A stretch of 64,000 nt of DNA from Falsihalocynthiibacter halioticoli (GTDB lineage: Bacteria > Pseudomonadota > Alphaproteobacteria > Rhodobacterales > Rhodobacteraceae). The stretch lies in contig NZ_JAOYFC010000001.1 in assembly GCF_025802015.1 (NCBI RefSeq), positions 992,001 to 1,056,000 of the forward strand, read 5' to 3'. The notes beneath the pieces are model-generated. The model saw only the letters and a list, made by a program, of their open reading frames with translations. It searched no databases and was not told where the DNA came from. Shown in pieces: positions 25,290 through 33,497 of this stretch (the stretch's first letter is position 1; the number at the start of each line of letters is the position of its first letter). The position numbers and the translations under genes were made by a program.

Positions 25290-26335
25290 TGGGAGCCATT
25301 ACGCTTAAGGCCGTTGAGAAATATTACGGCGATCTGCAGGTGATCAAGGGCGTGGATCTTGAGATAACGGATGGAGAGTTCATCATTTTCGTTGGGCCGT
25401 CAGGGTGCGGTAAGTCCACGCTGTTGCGGATGATCGGCGGGCTTGAAGAAACATCGCGCGGTGCGATCCTGATTGATGGCAATGATGTAACCGCCGATCC
25501 GCCGAGCAAACGCGGCCTGTCGATGGTGTTCCAATCCTATGCGCTCTATCCGCATATGTCGGTGCGCGACAACATGGGTTTTTCGCTCAAGACAGCGGGC
25601 GCTCCCAAGGCCGAAATCGAGGAAAAAGTGAACGAGGCCGCGCGTATCCTTAAGCTTGAACCGCTCTTGGATCGACGCCCAAAGGATATGTCTGGCGGGC
25701 AGCGGCAGCGGGTGGCCATTGGCCGCTCTATTGTGCGTGCACCGACGGCTTTCCTCTTTGATGAGCCCTTGTCGAACCTTGATGCGAGCCTGCGTGTCGA
25801 TATGCGTTACGAGATTGCAAAGCTGCATCAAAACCTTGCGGCAACAATGATTTACGTAACCCACGACCAGACCGAAGCCATGACTTTGGCCGATCGGATC
25901 GTGGTTCTGGACGGCGGCTATATCGCACAGGTTGGCACGCCGCGTGAGCTTTATGAAAATCCGGCAAACCTCTTCGTGGCGCAGTTTATCGGTTCGCCGA
26001 AAATGAACGTTATGCCCTGCGAAGTGTCGGGCAAAAGCTATACCATCGGTGGCACCGGCGGCGGCGCGTATGATCGCGCGGGGGCGGCTGTACAGGTCGG
26101 GTGCAGGCCCGAGCACATCAGCTTCACAAAGGCTGGCGAAGGCACGCTTGATGGCACTGTTGATGTTTTGGAGTACCTTGGCGCTGATACATTTGTGATT
26201 GTGGATGGAGGCGCAAGCGGCCAGATCACCGTACGCGTTGAGGGCGACACAAAGGTGAAATCAGGTGATCGCGTCGGGCTAGAGTTTGATCCAAAACGCC
26301 TGCATTTCTTTGATGCGGAGGGGCTCGCGGTTTAG
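25289..26335 (+). CDS. Carbohydrate ABC transporter ATPase (MalK/UgpC type)
   Basis: This 348-residue ATPase has Walker A at residues 36-43 (GPSGCGKS), a SGGQRQRVAIGRSIV signature, Walker B FLFDEPLSNLD, the switch histidine in YVTHDQTEAMTLADR, and a C-terminal regulatory TOBE-type domain (GCRPEHISF). It energises the two permeases upstream. The start shares a base with the hydrolase stop. Its own stop overlaps by 4 bp the stop of the convergent rluE gene, so no terminator fits between them. Confidence 0.94.
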   Translation: MGAITLKAVEKYYGDLQVIKGVDLEITDGEFIIFVGPSGCGKSTLLRMIGGLEETSRGAILIDGNDVTADPPSKRGLSMVFQSYALYPHMSVRDNMGFSLKTAGAPKAEIEEKVNEAARILKLEPLLDRRPKDMSGGQRQRVAIGRSIVRAPTAFLFDEPLSNLDASLRVDMRYEIAKLHQNLAATMIYVTHDQTEAMTLADRIVVLDGGYIAQVGTPRELYENPANLFVAQFIGSPKMNVMPCEVSGKSYTIGGTGGGAYDRAGAAVQVGCRPEHISFTKAGEGTLDGTVDVLEYLGADTFVIVDGGASGQITVRVEGDTKVKSGDRVGLEFDPKRLHFFDAEGLAV

Positions 26336-26880
26336 GCTTCGCGCCAGTCGCCAGAGGCCAGCCCGTCAAGCGACCATTCGCCGATGGAATAGCGGATGAG
26401 CCGCAGTGTCGGCGCGCCGACTGCGGCCGTCATGCGCCGGACCTGCCGGTTGCGCCCCTCGCGAATTGTAAGCTCAAGCCAGCTGTCAGGCACGGTTTTT
26501 CGAAACCGGACAGGCGGCGTGCGGGGCCACAGAATGGGCGGTTCATCGATCCGTTTCACCTCGGCGGGGCGGGTCATCCCATCTTTGAGCTTTACGCCGC
26601 TGCGGAGTGCGTCAATCGCGGCGTCATCAGGCTCCCCTTCAACTTGTACCCAATAGGTCTTGGGCATTTTGAATTTCGGATTTGCGATCTTGGCCTGAAG
26701 CCGCCCGTTGTCCGTCAGTAACAGCAGCCCTTCGCTGTCCTTATCAAGCCGTCCCGCCGCATAGACATTCGGCACGTCGATATAATCCGAAAGCGTTTGC
26801 CGCGCGCTGCCTTCGGTGCCTTTGTCTGTAAACTGCGACAAAACATTAAAGGGTTTGTTAAAGAGGATCAGTTTGCTCAT
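26332..26880 (-). CDS. rluE: 23S rRNA pseudouridine synthase, RluE type
   Basis: This 182-residue short RsuA/RluB/E/F-family enzyme lacks an S4 domain. The catalytic aspartate is Asp46 in AAGRLDKDSEGLLLLT, and the C-terminal REGRNRQVRRMTAAVG motif is intact. The small size, start SKLILFNKPFNVLSQFT and lack of S4 match RluE, which modifies U2457 of 23S rRNA in E. coli. The ATG in front of this motif was chosen over a much longer upstream frame. It is convergent with, and overlaps, the ABC ATPase gene. Confidence 0.88.
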   Translation of the reverse strand: MSKLILFNKPFNVLSQFTDKGTEGSARQTLSDYIDVPNVYAAGRLDKDSEGLLLLTDNGRLQAKIANPKFKMPKTYWVQVEGEPDDAAIDALRSGVKLKDGMTRPAEVKRIDEPPILWPRTPPVRFRKTVPDSWLELTIREGRNRQVRRMTAAVGAPTLRLIRYSIGEWSLDGLASGDWREA

Positions 26881-27024
26881 GCCTCTTTCCTGCCCGAGGC
26901 GAATTGGCGCGGCAAGGGCGTATTTCGGAAAACCTCGGCGGCGTTTCCAATTTGATAAGAATTGGCTGATATCAGGGCAATAATGCGTGATGGCAGGGAA
27001 AGTCGCCGTGAAAGTCGGGGGCAG

Positions 27025-27056
27025 GTCTTGCAGCCCGTGTGATGCGGGCATAAGAC
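27025..27056. promoter_or_regulatory. Imperfect hairpin/inverted repeat upstream of clpP
   Basis: GTCTT-GCA-GCCCG and CGGGC-AT-AAGAC face each other around a 7-nt loop, 57 bp before the clpP ATG. It may be an operator or an mRNA leader stem; no regulator is known for it. Confidence 0.3.
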
Positions 27057-27112
27057 TCATGAGGATATTTATGCGCGTTTGATTGAAACGCTTAACAGCA
27101 GGCAGGCGGAAT

Positions 27113-27736
27113 ATGAACGATCCAGTAGAGACATATATGAACCTCGTCCCCATGGTGGTCGAGCAAACGAGCCGTGGCGAGCGGGCCTATGATATTTTCT
27201 CCCGCCTCCTGAAGGAGCGGATCATCTTTGTAAACGGCCCTGTGCATGACGGCATGAGCCAGCTTGTCGTTGCGCAGCTTCTACACCTTGAGGCGGAGAA
27301 CCCTGAAAAGGAAATCTCCATGTATATCAACAGCCCCGGTGGCGTTGTAACCTCGGGTTTGTCGATCTATGACACGATGCAATACATCAAACCCAAGGTA
27401 AGCACGCTTTGCGTTGGTCAAGCCGCTTCTATGGGCAGCTTGTTGCTTGCCGCGGGCGCACCAGGCATGCGTTTCTCCCTCCCGAACAGCCGGATCATGG
27501 TTCACCAGCCATCCGGCGGGTATCAGGGGCAAGCGACGGATATCATGATCCACGCGCAGGAAACCCAGAAGCTCAAGGATCGTTTGAACAACATCTATGT
27601 GAAGCACACAGGGCAGAAGCTCAAAGCTGTTGTTGACGGGCTGGAGCGCGATAACTTCATGTCTGCCGAAGAGGCAAAAGACTGGGGCTTGATCGACGAA
27701 ATCGTCGAAAACCGCGTGAAACCGGAAGACTCCTAA
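27113..27736 (+). CDS. clpP: ATP-dependent Clp protease proteolytic subunit ClpP
   Basis: This 207-residue serine protease forms a double heptameric chamber served by ClpX or ClpA. The catalytic triad is visible as Ser106 in GQAASMGSLLL, His131 in MVHQPSGG and Asp180 in ERDNFMS. I chose the ATG starting MNDPVETYMNLVPMVVEQ, rejecting an upstream in-frame TTG. clpX follows after 143 bp, the usual pairing for the ClpXP protease of cytosolic quality control and cell-cycle proteolysis in alphaproteobacteria. Confidence 0.97.
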   Translation: MNDPVETYMNLVPMVVEQTSRGERAYDIFSRLLKERIIFVNGPVHDGMSQLVVAQLLHLEAENPEKEISMYINSPGGVVTSGLSIYDTMQYIKPKVSTLCVGQAASMGSLLLAAGAPGMRFSLPNSRIMVHQPSGGYQGQATDIMIHAQETQKLKDRLNNIYVKHTGQKLKAVVDGLERDNFMSAEEAKDWGLIDEIVENRVKPEDS

Positions 27737-27879
27737 TCGATTTGGCAATACGGCAGGGTGATTTTGCCGTTGTACAAGAAAATTGGCTGCCCTAAGCTAC
27801 GGGCAAGGGCAGCCGCACAATAGCTTACTAAAGCTTGGTTCGGCGCGAATGGCCACACAGGATCAAGCAGAGGATCAAA

Positions 27880-29145
27880 ATGGCGAATACGACGAGCGGC
27901 GACAGCAAAAACACCCTCTATTGCTCTTTTTGCGGAAAGAGCCAGCATGAGGTGCGAAAACTGATTGCCGGACCAACCGTTTTCATTTGCGACGAATGTG
28001 TCGAGCTGTGTATGGACATCATCCGCGAGGAGACAAAGTCCAGCGGGCTGAAAGCGACGGATGGCGTTCCAACACCAAAAGAAATCTGCGAAGTTCTGGA
28101 TGATTATGTGATCGGGCAGGGGCATGCGAAACGGGTGCTCTCTGTTGCTGTCCACAACCATTACAAGCGCCTGAATAACTCTGGAAAATCCGGCGATATT
28201 GAGCTTGCGAAGTCCAATATCATGCTGATCGGTCCAACGGGTTGCGGTAAAACCTTGTTGGCGCAAACGTTGGCGCGGATTTTGGATGTACCTTTCACAA
28301 TGGCCGATGCCACAACCCTCACCGAAGCGGGCTACGTGGGTGAGGACGTTGAAAACATCATCCTCAAGCTGCTTCAGGCGAGTGAATATAACGTCGAACG
28401 CGCGCAACGCGGCATCGTTTATATTGACGAGGTGGATAAGATCACGCGCAAGTCTGACAACCCTTCGATCACCCGAGATGTATCGGGCGAGGGGGTGCAA
28501 CAGGCGCTGCTGAAGATCATGGAAGGCACGGTTGCCTCTGTGCCGCCACAAGGTGGCCGCAAGCATCCGCAGCAAGAATTCCTGCAGGTCGATACGACCA
28601 ACATCCTCTTTATTTGTGGTGGTGCATTCGCGGGTCTGGACAAGATCATCGCGCAGCGCGGCAAGGGCTCCGCAATGGGCTTTGGCGCCGATGTGAAGAG
28701 CAATGATGATCGTGGCGTTGGCGAGATTTTCCAAGAACTTGAGCCTGAAGATTTGCTCAAATTCGGTCTTATTCCTGAATTTGTTGGCCGCCTTCCAGTG
28801 ATTGCAACGCTTGAAGATCTGGATGCGGACGCACTTGTTACAATTCTGACCAAGCCGAAAAACGCATTGGTGAAGCAATACCAGCTTCTGTTCGAACTCG
28901 AGGACGCCAAGCTGACCTTTACGGATGACGCGCTCAAATCCATAGCCGCACGGGCGATTGAGCGCAAAACCGGGGCGCGTGGTTTGCGCTCAATCCTCGA
29001 AGACATCCTGCTCGACACTATGTTTGACCTTCCCGGTTTGACCGAAGTGAAAGAGGTCGTGGTGAACGAAGAGGCCGTCAAAGGCGAAGCTGCACCGCTT
29101 CTCGTTTACGAGGACGCCAAGGAAGAGCCTGTAAGCGCAGGATAA
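27880..29145 (+). CDS. clpX: ATP-dependent Clp protease ATP-binding subunit ClpX
   Basis: This 421-residue AAA+ unfoldase has an N-terminal zinc-binding domain with Cys15, Cys18, Cys37 and Cys40 and a Walker A at residues 118-125 (GPTGCGKT). Walker B is IVYIDEVDKI, the pore loop lies in the GYVGEDVE region, and the ClpP-docking IGF-type loop reads MGFGADVK. The C-terminal small domain ends in a short acidic tail. It delivers tagged proteins such as ssrA substrates to ClpP. The ATG was taken before MANTTSGDSK, the normal alphaproteobacterial N-terminus. A terminator follows. Confidence 0.97.
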   Translation: MANTTSGDSKNTLYCSFCGKSQHEVRKLIAGPTVFICDECVELCMDIIREETKSSGLKATDGVPTPKEICEVLDDYVIGQGHAKRVLSVAVHNHYKRLNNSGKSGDIELAKSNIMLIGPTGCGKTLLAQTLARILDVPFTMADATTLTEAGYVGEDVENIILKLLQASEYNVERAQRGIVYIDEVDKITRKSDNPSITRDVSGEGVQQALLKIMEGTVASVPPQGGRKHPQQEFLQVDTTNILFICGGAFAGLDKIIAQRGKGSAMGFGADVKSNDDRGVGEIFQELEPEDLLKFGLIPEFVGRLPVIATLEDLDADALVTILTKPKNALVKQYQLLFELEDAKLTFTDDALKSIAARAIERKTGARGLRSILEDILLDTMFDLPGLTEVKEVVVNEEAVKGEAAPLLVYEDAKEEPVSAG

Positions 29146-29169
29146 TTCCAGCTCGTCACAGCGAATATG

Positions 29170-29194
29170 CGGCTCCGATTTCGGGGCCGTTTTT
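29170..29194 (+). terminator. Intrinsic terminator of clpX
   Basis: The stem CGGCTCCGA/TCGGGGCCG (one G-T pair) with a very short loop is followed by TTTTT, 25 bp after the clpX stop. Confidence 0.8.
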
Positions 29195-29320
29195 CGTTTA
29201 TCCGCCGATCTTTGCCAGAAGTGCGCGAAAAACAGCGGCAAATTGCCCGCATGGGCCCGCAACAGGCTGGACCTCGGCGCACAAACACGGCATATCTACC
29301 CTGTAATTTCGGAGGGCATT

Positions 29321-29695
29321 ATGCGCTTTATTCTCAGCCTGTTGACTTGGTGGAACAACGAAACTCTCGGCATGCGCTTTTTCACATGGCGCAAAGGGGA
29401 GCAAGTTGGCGAAGACGAACAGGGCAACCGCTATTACCAGAACAAAGACGGAAGCCGTCGTTGGGTGATTTACAACGGCAACGTCGAAGCGAGCCGCATT
29501 TCGCCGGATTGGCATGGCTGGCTGCATTTTACATGGAACGAAACACCAAAGGATGCGCCGCTTGCCCATAAAGATTGGGAAAAGCCGCTTGAGGAGAACG
29601 CAACCGGTACGCTGGCGGCCTATGCGCCGGCTGGGTCCATGCGCCGTCCCGAGCCTGCTGTGCGTTCCGATTACGAAGCCTGGCAGCCTGAATAG
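29321..29695 (+). CDS. NDUFA12-family NADH:ubiquinone oxidoreductase accessory subunit
   Basis: This 124-residue homologue of the mitochondrial complex I subunit NDUFA12 (B17.2) is a supernumerary subunit found in alphaproteobacteria. The family core is plain: GNRYYQNKDGSRRWVIYNG, then EASRISPDWHGWLH and the proline-rich tail. It is expected to sit on the cytoplasmic side of complex I. The ATG has GGAGGG upstream. It is followed 2 bp later by mlaD, a neighbour order common in Rhodobacterales and apart from the main nuo operon. Confidence 0.92.
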   Translation: MRFILSLLTWWNNETLGMRFFTWRKGEQVGEDEQGNRYYQNKDGSRRWVIYNGNVEASRISPDWHGWLHFTWNETPKDAPLAHKDWEKPLEENATGTLAAYAPAGSMRRPEPAVRSDYEAWQPE

Positions 29696-29697
29696 AG

Positions 29698-30147
29698 ATG
29701 AGTGATTCCCCGACCGAAGTGGTTGTTGGGGGCGTGGTGTTGGCCGTTGCCCTTGGTTTTTTGGCCTACGCAAGTCAGGCCACAGGCTTTGGTGCGCGCT
29801 CCTCTGGGTATCCGCTTACTGCCAGTTTTCGCTCCGCTGAGGGCGTCTCGGTTGGTACAGATGTTCGGCTTGGCGGCGTCAAAATTGGTACCGTCACGGG
29901 AATGGAACTTAATCCAACAACATTCCGCGCTGATACAGAGATTTCGATCTTGAATGGTCTTGAGTTGCCTGACGACAGCGCGATTACCATCGCAAGCGAA
30001 GGGCTGCTTGGCGGTAGCTTTGTTGAAATCGTTCCGGGGGGATCTCCGTTCAATTATGAACCCGGCTCAGAGATCGAGGATACACAAAGCGCCGTGAGCC
30101 TTGTGTCCTTGCTGCTCAAGTTTGTGTCAGGGTCTTCCGAGCAATGA
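29698..30147 (+). CDS. mlaD: MlaD-family outer-membrane lipid asymmetry protein
   Basis: This 149-residue protein has an N-terminal membrane helix (about residues 8-25) and a single MCE/MlaD beta domain (residues ~38-115: RSAEGVSVGTDVRLGGVKIGTV; EGLLGGSFVEIVPGG). MlaD forms a hexameric ring in the periplasm and binds phospholipids moved between outer and inner membranes. The other mla genes (E, F, B, C, A) are not next to it. The stop overlaps the DUF2155 start (ATGA). Confidence 0.92.
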   Translation: MSDSPTEVVVGGVVLAVALGFLAYASQATGFGARSSGYPLTASFRSAEGVSVGTDVRLGGVKIGTVTGMELNPTTFRADTEISILNGLELPDDSAITIASEGLLGGSFVEIVPGGSPFNYEPGSEIEDTQSAVSLVSLLLKFVSGSSEQ

Positions 30148-30719
30148 TACTACGCCCCTTTTACATTGCCCTTGCGGGCGTGGCCGGATTTTCGTTGGCT
30201 TCGGCAGCTTATGCCCAAGAAATCGACGAATCTGTTCTGCCTTCCTTCGAAGAGGGCATGGGGCTCACAGATGATGAGCCCGTCACCGAAGAAGAAATCG
30301 GCCGAATCTTTACGATTGATCCAGAGGGTCGCGAGATACTTGATGGTCGAGCCAATGCCAGTTTCGGCGACATTGATCGCGAAGTGGTGGAGCAGGTTGA
30401 AACGGCGAATGGCGCTGTTTTGCGTGGCTTGGATCGCGTGTCCACAGGGTTTGACGACTATGAGGTAAAGAATGGCGCCTCAACAAAGGTTGGTCCGCTT
30501 CTGGTGACACTCGGCGAGTGCCGCTATCCGGCTGACAACCCGTCAGGCGAGGCCTATGCCTATCTGACGATCAAGGATGAACTTGTCGGGCAGATGGTAT
30601 TTGAGGGCTGGATGATGGCATCTGCGCCGGCACTCAATGCGCTCGATCATTCGCGTTACGACGTTTGGGTGTTGCGCTGCACGATTGATGCGCCTGAAGG
30701 CACCGACGCATCCGAATAG
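30144..30719 (+). CDS. Secreted DUF2155 protein
   Basis: This 191-residue protein has a Sec signal (residues 1-24, ending AYA), an acidic linker, and a C-terminal DUF2155 domain (GAVLRGLDRVSTGFDDYEV; LGECRYPADNPSGEAYAYLTI; YDVWVLRCT). Two cysteines (in GECRYP and LRCT) could form a periplasmic disulfide. It is translationally coupled to mlaD, which hints at an envelope role, but the function of DUF2155 is not known to me. Its last 64 bp overlap the convergent aat gene. Confidence 0.87.
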   Translation: MILRPFYIALAGVAGFSLASAAYAQEIDESVLPSFEEGMGLTDDEPVTEEEIGRIFTIDPEGREILDGRANASFGDIDREVVEQVETANGAVLRGLDRVSTGFDDYEVKNGASTKVGPLLVTLGECRYPADNPSGEAYAYLTIKDELVGQMVFEGWMMASAPALNALDHSRYDVWVLRCTIDAPEGTDASE

Positions 30720-31297
30720 AAATTCGCATCCACGCGTAAGGCATCGGCCAATTGGGCGCGGTAAGTTGCGCGCGGAATTTCGATAGCACCGAGGCTCGCC
30801 AAATGCGGGGTCAGGAACTGCGTATCAAACAGCACGTAGCCACATCGACGAAGTCGATCAACCAGATAGGCCAACGCGATTTTTGAGGCATCACGCTTTC
30901 GAGAAAACATACTTTCCCCAAAAAATGCACCGCCAAGAGTGACGCCGTAAACGCCACCGACAAGCGCATCTTGGTCCCAAACTTCGAGGGAGTGGGCAAA
31001 GCCGTGTTCGTTTAAGGCGTTATAAAGGCTGAATATTTCATCGTTAATCCATGTTTCTTCTCGATCCGCGCAGGCACTCACGCAGGCGGCGAAATCACGG
31101 TTAACGTGGATTTGATAGCTTTCCTTGCGCAAGCTGCGCGCGAGGCTTCGAGAGATATGAAAACCGTCGAGGGGAAAGATGCCACGATGTTGCGGATCAA
31201 CCCAGAAAATCTCGGGGTTGTCGCGGCTTTCGGCCATCGGAAACACGCCCGCGGCATAGGCATTGAGCAGGATTTCGGGAGTAAGCTCTGTGGTCAT
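30656..31297 (-). CDS. aat: Leucyl/phenylalanyl-tRNA--protein transferase
   Basis: This 213-residue enzyme of the bacterial N-degron pathway transfers Leu or Phe from tRNA to N-terminal Arg or Lys, marking proteins for ClpAPS. Family motifs are GVFPMAES, WVDPQHRGIFPLDGFH, GGVYGVTLGGAFFGESMFS and the FDTQFLTPHLASLGA segment. The C-terminus QRNTQTS resembles what I recall of Rhodobacterales homologues, so the 64-bp overlap with the convergent DUF2155 gene appears real. It lies downstream of accBC, beyond their terminator. Confidence 0.94.
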   Translation of the reverse strand: MTTELTPEILLNAYAAGVFPMAESRDNPEIFWVDPQHRGIFPLDGFHISRSLARSLRKESYQIHVNRDFAACVSACADREETWINDEIFSLYNALNEHGFAHSLEVWDQDALVGGVYGVTLGGAFFGESMFSRKRDASKIALAYLVDRLRRCGYVLFDTQFLTPHLASLGAIEIPRATYRAQLADALRVDANFYSDASVPSGASIVQRNTQTS

Positions 31298-31314
31298 AAA
31301 CCGTCGCGGAAAGT

Positions 31315-31346
31315 AAAAACGCCCGCCTCAAATATGGGCGGGCGTT
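31315..31346 (-). terminator. Intrinsic terminator of the accBC operon
   Basis: On the minus strand, ACGCCCGCC pairs with GGCGGGCGT around a short AT-rich loop and is followed by TTTT. It begins just after the accC stop. Confidence 0.85.
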
Positions 31347-31349
31347 GGA

Positions 31350-32699
31350 TTAGGCTGCTAGGTTGGTTTCGAGCCATTTCTCTAGCCAGTGGATGTCATA
31401 ATCACCCGTCAGGATTTCCGGCTCTTCGAGTAGGGCGTCAAACAGCGGCAGCGTTGTCGCCACGCCATCAACGATCAACTCGCCCAATGCACGTTTGAGG
31501 CGCGCAAGGGCTTCGGGCCGGTTGCGGCCATGAACGATGAGCTTACCGATAAGCGAATCGTAGTAGGGCGGAATCGAATAGCCGTCATACAGCGCGCTAT
31601 CCATCCGCACACCAAGCCCACCTGGCGCGTGGTATTGCGTGATTTTGCCGGGGCAAGGCGCAAAGTTTGGCAAGCGCTCCGCGTTAATGCGAACTTCGAT
31701 CGCATGGCCATTGATCACGAGGTCATTCTGACCGAAGGACATATCCATGCCAGCGGCAACGCGGATTTGCTCGCGCACGAGGTCCACGCCGAAAATTGCT
31801 TCGGTTACAGGGTGTTCCACCTGAAGGCGGGTGTTCATCTCGATGAAATAAAACTCGCCGTCTTCATAGAGGAATTCGATCGTGCCAGCGCCGATATAGT
31901 TGATTTTGGCAACCGCTTCGGCACAAGTTTTGCCGATTTGGGCGCGCAGCTCAGGCGTGATGACGGGGCCGGGGGCCTCTTCGAATACCTTTTGGTGACG
32001 ACGCTGGAGCGAACAATCCCGCTCGCCAAGGTGAACAGCGTTGCCTTTACCATCACCGAAGACTTGAATCTCGATATGGCGCGGCTTGCCGAGATACTTC
32101 TCGATATAGACTTCGTCGTTACCGAAGGCTGATTTGCCCTCTGCGCGTGCTGTGCGGAACGCCACTTCGAGCTCGTCGATGGATTTGGCAAGCTTCATGC
32201 CGCGCCCACCGCCACCAGCGGTTGCTTTGATAATGACCGGGAAGCCAACTTCTTCGGCAACTTTCACAGCAGTTTCGTAATCAGGAACGCCGCCCGCGCT
32301 TCCGGGAACACAGGGCACACCAAGGTTGATCATGGTGTCTTTGGCGGTGATCTTGTCGCCCATCGTGCGGATGTGCTCGGCCGTTGGGCCGATAAACGCG
32401 ATGTCGTGATCTTCGAGCGCCTGAACAAAGGCCGCGTTTTCCGACAGGAAGCCATAACCGGGGTGGATCGCTTGCGCACCGGTGACTTCACAGGCCGCAA
32501 TGATCGACGCCACGTTCAAATAGCTGTCGGTTGAGGAGGGGGGGCCGATACAAATGGCTTCATCGGCCATCCGCACATGCATTGCGTCTGAATCCGCGGT
32601 GGAATGAACGGCCACCGATTTGATGCCCATTTCCCGACACGCGCGGATCACACGCAGGGCAATTTCGCCCCGGTTTGCGATCAAAATTTTCTCAAACAT
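31350..32699 (-). CDS. accC: Acetyl-CoA carboxylase biotin carboxylase subunit
   Basis: This 449-residue ATP-grasp enzyme carboxylates the biotin on AccB with bicarbonate and ATP, the first half-reaction of malonyl-CoA synthesis. It begins MFEKILIANRGEIALRVIRA, has the glycine-rich ATP loop KATAGGGGRGMKLA, the motif FIEMNTRLQVEHPVTE and the conserved RIN segment. I set the start at the ATG of MFEKIL, giving the same length as E. coli AccC; a GTG two codons upstream is possible. It lies 11 bp after accB. Confidence 0.97.
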   Translation of the reverse strand: MFEKILIANRGEIALRVIRACREMGIKSVAVHSTADSDAMHVRMADEAICIGPPSSTDSYLNVASIIAACEVTGAQAIHPGYGFLSENAAFVQALEDHDIAFIGPTAEHIRTMGDKITAKDTMINLGVPCVPGSAGGVPDYETAVKVAEEVGFPVIIKATAGGGGRGMKLAKSIDELEVAFRTARAEGKSAFGNDEVYIEKYLGKPRHIEIQVFGDGKGNAVHLGERDCSLQRRHQKVFEEAPGPVITPELRAQIGKTCAEAVAKINYIGAGTIEFLYEDGEFYFIEMNTRLQVEHPVTEAIFGVDLVREQIRVAAGMDMSFGQNDLVINGHAIEVRINAERLPNFAPCPGKITQYHAPGGLGVRMDSALYDGYSIPPYYDSLIGKLIVHGRNRPEALARLKRALGELIVDGVATTLPLFDALLEEPEILTGDYDIHWLEKWLETNLAA

Positions 32700-32710
32700 T
32701 GCCACTGGCC

Positions 32711-33205
32711 TTATTCGATGATCATCAGGGGTTGGCCGAATTCAACGGCGTCGCCGTCAGCCACCAGAATACGTTTCACAGTGCCCGAGCTTGGTGACGG
32801 GATGTGGTTCATTGTTTTCATCGCTTCGACGATCATCAATGTGTCGCCTTCGGATACTTTGTCGCCGACGGAAACGAAGGCTGCCGCGCCTGGCTCTGCG
32901 GCCATATAGGCGGTGCCAACAACTGGCGATGGTACTGCGCCCGGATGATCGGAAGGATCGTCGCTCGCTGCAGCAGGTGCAGGGGTCGCTGCTGGTGATG
33001 CAGGGGCGGCAGCGGGTGCGGCCGCGACAGGTGCTGGCGCCGCGGCAGCAACGGAGACCACCTCGTTTTTCCGGCTCACCCGGACATTGAGGCTGTCGTC
33101 TGCGCCATATTCGCGCTTTACCTGAAGCTCTGTCAGATCGTTTTCGTTAAGCAGTTCTGCGAGTGCTTTGATAAAAGCCACGTCTGATTCATGTTTTTTG
33201 GTCAT
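32711..33205 (-). CDS. accB: Acetyl-CoA carboxylase biotin carboxyl carrier protein
   Basis: This 164-residue carrier has an N-terminal helical part (residues 1-50), an alanine/proline-rich flexible linker (~52-85) and a C-terminal biotinyl domain with the biotinylation lysine at about residue 130 in EAMKTM. The conserved PSPVVGT start of the biotinyl domain is present. It forms an operon with accC. The carboxyltransferase genes accA and accD are elsewhere. Confidence 0.97.
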   Translation of the reverse strand: MTKKHESDVAFIKALAELLNENDLTELQVKREYGADDSLNVRVSRKNEVVSVAAAAPAPVAAAPAAAPASPAATPAPAAASDDPSDHPGAVPSPVVGTAYMAAEPGAAAFVSVGDKVSEGDTLMIVEAMKTMNHIPSPSSGTVKRILVADGDAVEFGQPLMIIE

Positions 33206-33427
33206 GCCGTCCTCGATGGTTTCCGTCGCACGTTATTATCGCCTTTGCTCGGCCGCGCGGTTTCGCACGCTTATAGACCGTTGCACCGTGATAGAAAAGC
33301 ATTCCTGCGCCAATTAATAGGGGCAACTTCACGAATTTTCGCCTGAGCAACGCTTATCGGCAAAGCATCTATGCGTAAAAAATGCTGAAAAATCAGGCAT
33401 GCATAAGAAAAATGCAATCTGGCAAAA

Positions 33428-33443
33428 TTTACCATTTGATAAA
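33428..33443. promoter_or_regulatory. Possible weak RutR-like site upstream of preT
   Basis: Read on the minus strand, TTTATC-AAAT-GGTAAA resembles the RutR box TTGACC-N4-GGTCAA with several mismatches. It lies 55 bp before the preT start. The match is weak and may be chance. Confidence 0.2.
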
Positions 33444-33497
33444 AAAATGGACCTATGCCACGCTTTACCTAATAAAAATGCCAGCAGGGAGGCTCAA

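Noticed and set aside
27733..28878. Long open frame antisense to clpX
   Set aside because: It lies wholly against the certain clpX coding sequence and its translation shows no recognisable domain; it is a codon-bias shadow.
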